Source: Chloroflexota bacterium (lineage in GTDB: Bacteria; Chloroflexota; Dehalococcoidia; Tepidiformales; Tepidiformaceae). Taken from it: a DNA stretch of 64,000 bases. A program made the position numbers and the translations under genes. The stretch lies in assembly GCA_016234445.1 (NCBI GenBank), contig JACRBT010000020.1:62001-126000 (forward strand), given 5' to 3'. Every line of letters starts with the position of its first letter. The stretch's first letter is position 1. Positions 58,036 through 64,000 of this stretch are shown here, piece after piece. The notes under the pieces are model-generated. The model worked only from the letters and a program-made list of their open reading frames with translations. It made no database searches and was not told where the DNA came from.

Positions 58036-58680
58036 ATGGAACGGATCACGGACGGCGACTTCGAAGTCGTGGTCGCTGGCCCCGCCGGCTTCGGCAACAA
58101 CATCTACGTCGTCGTCGACCACGCAACCGGCGCCGCCGCCTTCGTCGACGCGCCGGACGAGGTCGAACAGAGCATCGCCGCCGCCGAGGCCGCCGGCGCG
58201 AACCCGTCCCTCATCCTCCTCACCCACAGCCACGGTGACCACACCGCCAGCATCGACAAGCTGAAGGCGCGCTACGGCTGCAAGGTCTACGGCGACCCCC
58301 GTGAGCCCTGGCTCAAGCCCGGCCAGCTCGACGAATCGGTCGCCCACGGCGGGGAGGTCAAGGTCGGGAACCTCGGTTTCCGCGTCCTCAGCGTCCCCGG
58401 GCACACGCCGGGCAGCACGACCTTCCTCTGGGGGAAGCACGCCTTCGTCGGCGACACCCTCTTCCCCGGCGGCCCGGGGCGGACGGCCTCGAACGCGAAC
58501 CTCCAGCAGGAGATCGGCTCGATCACGACCCACCTCTACGCCCTCCCCGACGACACGGTCATCTACCCCGGCCACGGCGACCGCTCGACCATCGGCGCCA
58601 GCAAGGCCGAGTACGCGGTCTTCGCCGGCAAGCCTCACAACCCGGACCTCCACGGCGACGTGAACTGGCTGGAGAGCTGA
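58036..58680 (+). CDS. MBL-fold hydrolase, glyoxalase II-like
   Basis: 214 residues, with GGGAGG upstream. The motif is LTHSHGDHTASI, followed by VPGHTPGSTTFLWGKHAFVGDTLFPGGPGRT and VIYPGHGDRSTIG. These give two metal sites as in glyoxalase II or the lactonase-like group. Substrate unknown. A family C/A repeat pair follows. Confidence 0.9.
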   Translation: MERITDGDFEVVVAGPAGFGNNIYVVVDHATGAAAFVDAPDEVEQSIAAAEAAGANPSLILLTHSHGDHTASIDKLKARYGCKVYGDPREPWLKPGQLDESVAHGGEVKVGNLGFRVLSVPGHTPGSTTFLWGKHAFVGDTLFPGGPGRTASNANLQQEIGSITTHLYALPDDTVIYPGHGDRSTIGASKAEYAVFAGKPHNPDLHGDVNWLES

Positions 58681-58699
58681 CCAAGGCCGTCCCCGATTA

Positions 58700-58817
58700 G
58701 CCGTGCCACGACTGTGAAGGAGTGGTTCTTCGCCTGCCGCCCGGTGGGCCGAGAGCCGAAAGCCGCCAGCCGTGGGGGACCAGCGGCGCCACTCCCTCGC
58801 GGTCGCGGTACGGATGG
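58700..58817. repeat. Family C and inverted family A repeats
   Basis: Family C is on the plus strand at 58700-58734 (CCGTGCCACGACTGTGAAGG then AGTGGTTCTTCGCC). A family A relative is on the minus strand at 58779-58817 (CCATCCGTACCGCGACCGCG then AGGGAGTGGCGCCG). They lie between the MBL and sortase genes. Confidence 0.75.
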
Positions 58818-58911
58818 ACACCGGCATCGCCTTAACCACCGCTCCCCCGGCGCCGCCCGGCCCGGTACACTACCCCGGCGGTAATCGCCCCGCCGCTTCG
58901 AGGGCCTGCAC

Positions 58912-59682
58912 ATGACACACCCGCCGCACTTCTCCGTGGTCGTTGCCGCGGCCGCCGCCGTCCTGCTCGCGGCATCCGCCTGCGCCGGCGGCAACGCCCG
59001 CGACGAGGTCTACTCCTTCGACGTCATGAACCCCTCGCCCACCGTCGCAACGCCAACGCCAACGCCAACGCCGGAGCCCTCGCCCACCCCGTCGCCCACG
59101 GTCGAGCCGACCCCGACGCCGGCCCCTGCGCTCCAGGCTGCTTCCGGCGGCGGGACTTCGAACGAGGCGAGCACCGGGCCCGCTTACGCCCCGGCCGCGC
59201 CCCGGCGGTCGTCCGCGGCCGTGACCGGCTTCCGCATCCCCTCCCAGGGCGTGAGCGCACCGATCGAGAACATCGGCATCCTCGGCGACGGCACCCTCGA
59301 TTCGCCCCACAACCCCCACGCCGTCGGCTGGTACTTCATCTACGACTCCCCCGGCGAGCCCGGCAACGCCGTCTTCGCCGCCCACGTCGACTACTACCCG
59401 AACATCATCGGGCCGTTCAACCAGGTCGCCGCGCTCGGGGGCGGGGCCGAGATCCTCGTCTCCATGTCCGATGGCGCCGAGTACCGCTACCAGGTCGTCC
59501 GGAACACCCGCTACTCCGTCTACGACATCCCGATGGGCTACGTGATCTGGCCAGGCGACCGCCCCGGCGACGCCCAGTGGATCACGATGATCACCTGCGG
59601 CGGTGAGTTCCGGGCCACCACGTCCTACGGCGCCGGAGAATACCTCCAGCGCGACGTCGTCGTCGCCCGCCGGGTACAGTAG
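58912..59682 (+). CDS. Class F-like sortase lipoprotein
   Basis: 256 residues. The signal peptide ends in a lipobox-like ASAC. A Thr-Pro-rich linker of about 40 residues follows. The sortase domain has FRIPSQGVSAPIENIGILGDGTL, the catalytic His158 (FAAHVDYYP), Cys229 (MITCGGEF) and Arg247 (YLQRDVVVARR). The set resembles class E/F sortases. No substrate with a sorting signal was found in this window. A TACACT box lies at 58866-58871. Confidence 0.9.
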   Translation: MTHPPHFSVVVAAAAAVLLAASACAGGNARDEVYSFDVMNPSPTVATPTPTPTPEPSPTPSPTVEPTPTPAPALQAASGGGTSNEASTGPAYAPAAPRRSSAAVTGFRIPSQGVSAPIENIGILGDGTLDSPHNPHAVGWYFIYDSPGEPGNAVFAAHVDYYPNIIGPFNQVAALGGGAEILVSMSDGAEYRYQVVRNTRYSVYDIPMGYVIWPGDRPGDAQWITMITCGGEFRATTSYGAGEYLQRDVVVARRVQ

Positions 59683-59707
59683 CCCCCAGCGAGGAGGCCG
59701 GCTTTCC

Positions 59708-60169
59708 TTACTGGCCCGTGCCTTCCGAGAAGCTAAACCCGATCTCCTGGCAGACCGCGTCTTTCGCGGCGACGGCATCCAGGCGCTTCGCCGGGGCCGA
59801 CGGCGGCTCCAGGTTCTCCAGCGCCAGGAAGACGTCGCCGTCGCCTTCCTTCCAGTCTTTCATCAAGCCGGCGGCCTTCTTCACCTCGCGCACGTAGGTC
59901 GCCTGGAAGTCCTTCAGGTCGGAGGGCGCCTTCAGCTTGTCGAGCGCCTTTCCGTAGTCGGCCATGATCGGCGCGAGCTTGTGCATGCTCTCTGCCGGGG
60001 ACACCCCCTCTGCAAGGCCAAGCGCTTCGAAGTCCTGCTCGAACGCCTTCGTCGCCGCGCAGATCCCGGCGACGTACTCCTCGTCCGATCCGCCGCCGTC
60101 ACCGCCGCACGCGACCGCCAGCGCCGCAACCGCCGCCACGAGCGCGCCCAAACTCCACCATCGCACCAT
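59708..60169 (-). CDS. Lipoprotein of unknown function
   Basis: 153 residues. The signal peptide ends in lipobox LAVAC. The mature part is helical with two Cys (AGICAATKAF, DAVCQEIGF), perhaps a disulfide. It has GGAGGGAT before the ATG. No family recognised. Confidence 0.75.
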   Translation of the reverse strand: MVRWWSLGALVAAVAALAVACGGDGGGSDEEYVAGICAATKAFEQDFEALGLAEGVSPAESMHKLAPIMADYGKALDKLKAPSDLKDFQATYVREVKKAAGLMKDWKEGDGDVFLALENLEPPSAPAKRLDAVAAKDAVCQEIGFSFSEGTGQ

Positions 60170-60241
60170 GTCAATCCCTCCGCTTGCCGTACCGGCGTTG
60201 GCCCCGCGCCCTCATCCTATTCTCCCGGTACATGACGCTCG

Positions 60242-62206
60242 TCAGACCGACGCGGGCTCTGGTTCGCCCAGGTGCCCTTTGAACCACCCGAGGATCCGGT
60301 TCAGCACGTCCTCCCGGTGTTCGGGTGGCCCGATCCGGAGGAAGAGGTGCGACCCGCCCGGGTAGCGCGCCAGTTCCACTTCGCAGCCCGCCTTCTTCAG
60401 GGTCACGAACATCTGCTCCGATTGCCCCACCGGGCAGCGTTCGTCGGCCTCGCCCTGGATGATCAGCGTCGGCGTCTTCGTGTTGTGTGCCCGCTGCGAA
60501 GGCGAATGGGTCGCGTACCACTCGCGGTCCTCCCACGGCGGCCCGCCCCATTGCAGCGCCCCGAAGAAGTGCGAAATGTCGCTCGTCCCGAACATCGACT
60601 CCAGGTCGAAGCATGGCGCGCCGCAGACCGCCGCCTTGAAGCGGTGATTCTGGGCGATGGTCCACGCGGTCATGTAGCCGCCGTAGCTGTAGCCCCAGAT
60701 GCCCGTCCGCGCCGGGTCCGTGTAGGGCTCCTGGAGGGCGCGGTCCATCACCGCCATCAGGTCCAGGTAGTCCTCGCCGCCCCAGTCCTTCGTCACCCGC
60801 TGGGTGAAGTCGCGCCCGTACGAACTCGACCCTCGCGGGTTCGAAAAGACCACGACGAACCCGTTCGTGGCGAGGTGCTGCTGGATGGGGTTGAAGCCGT
60901 AGCCGTAGAACCCGTTCGGCCCGCCGTGGATATCGAGGATCACCGGGTACTTCTTCGCGGGGTCGAAGCCGGCCGGTTTCAACAGCCACGCCTCGATCGT
61001 CAGGCCCGCTCGGCTCACGTCGAAGCGCTCCCAGCCCGCAGGCGGCATCTCGGCGAAAACCGGCGCCGCGTAGCTGGTGACGAACCGCCGCGACCCTTCC
61101 TTCCGATCCCAGACGGCGATTTCGCCCATCGAGTCCAGGCTCGCGACCGACTGGGCGACGTAGCGGCGGGCGGCGTCGGTGCTGAAGCCGACACGGAGCT
61201 CCCGTTCCCCCTCGATCTGCTCGACGGCCCCCGTTGCGAGGTCGATGACATAAAGCCCCGCCGCGCCCGCGCGCACCGCCGGGAACAACACTCGCCGGTC
61301 GTCGAGCCAAACCGGCCGCGACGAGGGGACGATGGGCGGGAAGCCGGCGTCCGGGAGGCACTGGAGGTCGGTGGTCACCCGCCGCGTCTCCCCGGAGCCG
61401 AGGTCGTAGACGAAGAAGTCGGTCTGGGACGACGGCCAGGTGTCGCCGATGTAGACGATCCGCTTGCCATCGGGCGACCACGCGCAGGTGGCGACGACCC
61501 CGCCGTCGGGCGTGATGAAGCGGACCTCCGCCCCTTCGCCGTCCGCGGGGACCAGCCCCAGCCGCGAGACCATCCCGTTGTTCGTCGCCACGCCCACCGC
61601 CAGTTGGGCGCCGTCGGGCGACCAGGCCGCCGCCATGTGGTCGACCGCGGCGCCCGTGACCATCCGCTTCTTGCCCGTGGAAACGTCAACCACGTAGACC
61701 TGTGCACGGACGTCGTTGAGGTAGCCTCGGACGTCCTGTTTGTAGTCGATCCGGTTCGTCACCCGGACCACCGGCGCCGCGTCCTTCTTCGGCGGCTCGC
61801 CGTTCGGGTTCGCGGGATCGTACGCGGCTGTGAACAGCAGCCGCGTGCCGTCAGGCGACCAGGAAAGCTCGTTCATGTTGCCGTGGTGGCGCGTCACCTC
61901 GCGCGCTTCGCCCCCGGCCATCGGGATGACGAACAGCCCCACCTTCTCGACGCGGTCCGAGGTGAAGGCCAGCGACTGGCCGTCCGGCGACCACCGCGGG
62001 CTGGCGTTGACCTGTCCCGTCCAGGTCAGCCGCCGCGCCCCGGAGCCGTCTATCCCGCAGACCCAGACCTGCGTGTTCGCCTTCTTCGTCTCGCGGTCGG
62101 TGGTCGAGAGCGTGTAGGCGACAAGCGTCCCGTCCGGGGAGACCTGGGGGTCCCCCGCGCTCGTGAACCCATAGACCAGCGCCTCCGCGCTCAACGGCTT
62201 CGCCAT
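60242..62206 (-). CDS. S9 family prolyl oligopeptidase-like peptidase
   Basis: 654 residues from the ATG at 62206. The N-terminal half is a TolB-like propeller (DPQVSPDGTLVAYTLS, WSPDGQSLAFTSD repeats). The C-terminal half is the S9 hydrolase: GYSYGGYMTAW with Ser507, the Asp in IQGEADERCPVGQ and the His in YPGGSHLFLR. It cuts short peptides, probably in the cytosol as there is no signal peptide. It has a GGAGGG site and a TAGACT box upstream. Confidence 0.94.
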   Translation of the reverse strand: MAKPLSAEALVYGFTSAGDPQVSPDGTLVAYTLSTTDRETKKANTQVWVCGIDGSGARRLTWTGQVNASPRWSPDGQSLAFTSDRVEKVGLFVIPMAGGEAREVTRHHGNMNELSWSPDGTRLLFTAAYDPANPNGEPPKKDAAPVVRVTNRIDYKQDVRGYLNDVRAQVYVVDVSTGKKRMVTGAAVDHMAAAWSPDGAQLAVGVATNNGMVSRLGLVPADGEGAEVRFITPDGGVVATCAWSPDGKRIVYIGDTWPSSQTDFFVYDLGSGETRRVTTDLQCLPDAGFPPIVPSSRPVWLDDRRVLFPAVRAGAAGLYVIDLATGAVEQIEGERELRVGFSTDAARRYVAQSVASLDSMGEIAVWDRKEGSRRFVTSYAAPVFAEMPPAGWERFDVSRAGLTIEAWLLKPAGFDPAKKYPVILDIHGGPNGFYGYGFNPIQQHLATNGFVVVFSNPRGSSSYGRDFTQRVTKDWGGEDYLDLMAVMDRALQEPYTDPARTGIWGYSYGGYMTAWTIAQNHRFKAAVCGAPCFDLESMFGTSDISHFFGALQWGGPPWEDREWYATHSPSQRAHNTKTPTLIIQGEADERCPVGQSEQMFVTLKKAGCEVELARYPGGSHLFLRIGPPEHREDVLNRILGWFKGHLGEPEPASV

Positions 62207-62551
62207 GGCACACCGCCCTCCAGCAAGTGGCCGCGAGTCTACCACGGGGGCGTGGCGACTGTTCCCTGATCTCCCCGTTGGGGTTCCTCCCCGCCCACCT
62301 GTAGGGATTCCCCCCACAGCGACCCGTCTCCCCTATCAATTCCACCCGCGACCGCGAACCCCACCACCTTCGACACCACGTCCCCAACCCATCCCAACGC
62401 CCACCTCCAACACCACCCGGAGCGTGATTCGCACCTGCCGAACCGCGATCTCCACCATCCCAACGGCTCATCGCCCCCTTCGTCAGAAGAACCTCTAAGA
62501 GCCTGTAGGTTTCCTATGCTGTATCCGTGACCGGTTCTTCGGTACACGTCC
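62207..62551. other. Gene-free, C-rich stretch between the S9 gene and the repeats
   Basis: No gene or RNA was found. From about 62270 to 62500 the plus strand is strongly pyrimidine- and CCA-rich and low in T, unlike the neighbouring coding sequence. The region next to 62206 holds the S9 promoter. Nothing else was recognised. Confidence 0.5.
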
Positions 62552-62756
62552 CATCCGTACCGCGACCGCGAGGGAGCGGCGCCGGTCGTCTTACCACCAT
62601 GGTTCCCAGGGCCCGCTAGTGGAGGACACGCGGAAAACCACTCCTTCACAGTCGTGGCACGGCGAACCGCGGCCACGCCCCATCCGTACCGCGACCGGTA
62701 GCCGCGGCCGACCATGGCCGCACCGCCTGCCCGCCTCGATCCGCGCCAGCCTCATC
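62552..62756. repeat. Mixed A, C, A+B repeat cluster before obg
   Basis: Family A (plus, 62552-62587), family C (minus, 62634-62665), family A half (plus, 62680-62699) fused to family B (62698-62756, GGTAGCCGCGGCCGACCATGG then CCGCACCGCC). All three families lie within 205 bp. The C-minus to A-plus spacing resembles that at 29021-29112. Confidence 0.8.
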
Positions 62757-62831
62757 ACCCTCACGGCGCTGGGGCAACCGCTCCCACAACGCCCGGGCCT
62801 ATCGTCTACTGCCTGCGCTGTGGTCAGATGG

Positions 62832-64000
62832 ATGGACATGCTTGACGCGATAACCATCCAGGTGGCCGGCGGGACCGGCGGTCACGGCCTCACCAGCTTC
62901 CACCGCGAGAAGTTCGTCCCCAAGGGCGGGCCCGATGGCGGCGACGGCGGCCGCGGTGGCCGCGTCTACTTCCGCGCCGTCGACGACGTCTACACCCTCG
63001 AACAGTACCGCTCGAAGAAGAAGTTCCGCGCCGGCAGCGGCGGCAACGGCGGCCCGAACCTCCGCCACGGGGCCGTCGGCGATGACCTGACCCTCGAAGT
63101 CCCGGCCGGCACGGTGATCACCGACGAGGAGATGGGCGACGTCCTCGCCGACCTCGTCCATGTCGGCGACGAAGTGCTGGTGGCCCACGGAGGCCGCGGC
63201 GGCTGGGGCAACAAGCGCTTCGCCAGCAGCACGAACCAGGCCCCGAACTTCTCCCAGAAGGGCCACGACGGCGAACTCCTCAACGTCCGCCTCGAACTCC
63301 GCCTCCTCGCCGACGTCGGGCTCATCGGGCTGCCGAACGCCGGCAAGTCCACCCTCCTCGCCGCCATGTCGAACGCGAAGCCGAAGATCGCCTCCTACCC
63401 CTTCACCACCCTCGAGCCGATGCTTGGCGTCGTCCTCTCCGGCTACGACCGCTTCACGATGGCCGACCTCCCGGGACTCGTCGAAGGCGCGAGCGAGGGC
63501 TACGGGCTTGGCTTCGAATTCCTCAAGCACATCCGCCGCTGCCGGGTCCTCCTCCACCTCGTCGACAGCACCTCGCCCGACCCGGTGACCGACTTCGAGC
63601 TCATCGAAGGCGAACTCCGCGCCTACGACCCGACCCTCGACGAGGTCGCACGCGTCGTCGCGGTGACGAAGGTCGACCTCGACTGGGATGGCGCGCAGGG
63701 CTCAGCCGCCACGCTTTCGTCCCACCTGGGAAGGCCCGTGCGCCTGATCGCCGCCATCGTCCCGGATGGGAATACCGAGCCCGTCCCGGGCGGGAGCACC
63801 GGCGCGGCGGTCCCCGGCGGGAAGCTCCCATTTGGGACTGACGACCTCGCCGCCGAACTCATGGCCCTCGTCAAGACCGAACGCGCACGCGCCGACGAGG
63901 CCGCGGCCGCCGAACTCCACGTCATCCGCCCCGAGTCACGCGAACGCTTCACGGTCGAGCAGGTCGGCACCGGCGCCTACGCGGTCGAAGGCCAGCGCGT
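62832..64000 (+). CDS. obg: Obg GTPase (3' end cut by window)
   Basis: 390 residues visible, from the ATG at 62832 (MDMLDAITIQVAGGTGG); the ATG at 62838 is also possible. The Gly-rich Obg fold (GGPDGGDGGRGGRVYF, HGGRGGWGNKRFASSTNQAP) is followed by the G domain, with G1 GLPNAGKSTL, G3 DLPGLVEGAS and G4 TKVD. The C-terminal OCT-like region starts at about 375 (ERFTVEQVGTGAYAVEGQR). Between the G domain and OCT there is a Gly/Pro-rich insertion (VPDGN, VPGGS, VPGGK, LPFGT) in place of the usual G5 SA motif. Obg helps ribosome assembly. The end lies outside the window. Confidence 0.95.
   Translation, partial: MDMLDAITIQVAGGTGGHGLTSFHREKFVPKGGPDGGDGGRGGRVYFRAVDDVYTLEQYRSKKKFRAGSGGNGGPNLRHGAVGDDLTLEVPAGTVITDEEMGDVLADLVHVGDEVLVAHGGRGGWGNKRFASSTNQAPNFSQKGHDGELLNVRLELRLLADVGLIGLPNAGKSTLLAAMSNAKPKIASYPFTTLEPMLGVVLSGYDRFTMADLPGLVEGASEGYGLGFEFLKHIRRCRVLLHLVDSTSPDPVTDFELIEGELRAYDPTLDEVARVVAVTKVDLDWDGAQGSAATLSSHLGRPVRLIAAIVPDGNTEPVPGGSTGAAVPGGKLPFGTDDLAAELMALVKTERARADEAAAAELHVIRPESRERFTVEQVGTGAYAVEGQR
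63720..63837 (+). repeat. Five TCCC-N4-GGGA palindromes inside obg
   Basis: Twelve-base units TCCC-N4-GGGA lie at 63720, 63760, 63784, 63811 and 63826. The N4 cores differ (ACCT, GGAT, GGGC, CGGC, ATTT) while the arms are constant. The last four encode the Pro/Gly-rich insertion. This spacing and constancy are not expected by chance in 118 bp. Confidence 0.7.

Noticed and set aside
62239-62715. Open frames in the C-rich gap before obg.
   Set aside because: Composition is biased, the frames cover repeats, and no start signal or domain is seen.

Overview
The window is a high-GC (clearly well above 60%), gene-dense bacterial chromosome segment. I infer a Chloroflexota-like organism. The reasons are the many lipoproteins with Thr-Pro-rich linkers, an ECF sigma factor paired with a DUF5667-type membrane protein, MenA, a single-chain acyl-CoA carboxylase, and the rpmH-rnpA-yidD-(propeller lipoprotein)-yidC-jag-pfkB-parA-parB order. 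The phylum is inference, not proven. No rRNA, tRNA or CRISPR array was found.

Layout. 1-9 kb: end of a secreted protein, a hybrid sensor kinase, an alpha/beta hydrolase with a DsbA-like lipoprotein, an ORF6N protein, a Y1 (REP-associated) transposase with its repeats, a transaldolase-like aldolase, a GNAT acetyltransferase and a thioredoxin-fold lipoprotein. 8-22 kb: small membrane proteins, a P450, an MBL hydrolase, a class III-type PHA synthase with a PhaE/phasin-like partner, YciH, a lamin-tail-domain protein, malic enzyme, PAC2, an FAD oxidoreductase, and a sigma/DUF5667 pair. 22-36 kb: an orphan TadG-like pilin protein, MenA, a fused acyl-CoA carboxylase, propeller membrane proteins, a DUF4258/DUF2283 pair, a pseudo-PP2C-propeller protein, a cupredoxin and a CoA-transferase. 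36-41 kb: a second Y1 transposase inside its own repeat array, HxlR/YceI, an epoxide-hydrolase-like protein and an M16 peptidase. 41-48 kb: the origin-proximal operon with an embedded parS cluster. 48-64 kb: a lytic transglycosylase, alanine racemase, an MFS fusion, UspA, PanE-like, Hpt, an ABC exporter, MBL, a sortase, an S9 peptidase and Obg (cut by the window end).

The most unusual content is in the gaps. Two different Y1 HUH transposases (RAYTs) each sit between inverted copies of their own repeat family: a GGAG-type repeat around the first and a GTAG-foot hairpin repeat around the second. More than 20 further copies are spread through nearly every long intergenic gap, some joined into composite units. 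Heptanucleotide tandem repeats with four unrelated motifs lie next to these units. Many genes, including both RAYTs, have a TANNNT box 6-8 nt before the start codon, the arrangement expected of leaderless transcripts. A nested palindrome holding a 15/16 parS match lies upstream of the yidC operon, and obg carries five TCCC-N4-GGGA palindromes in 118 bp.
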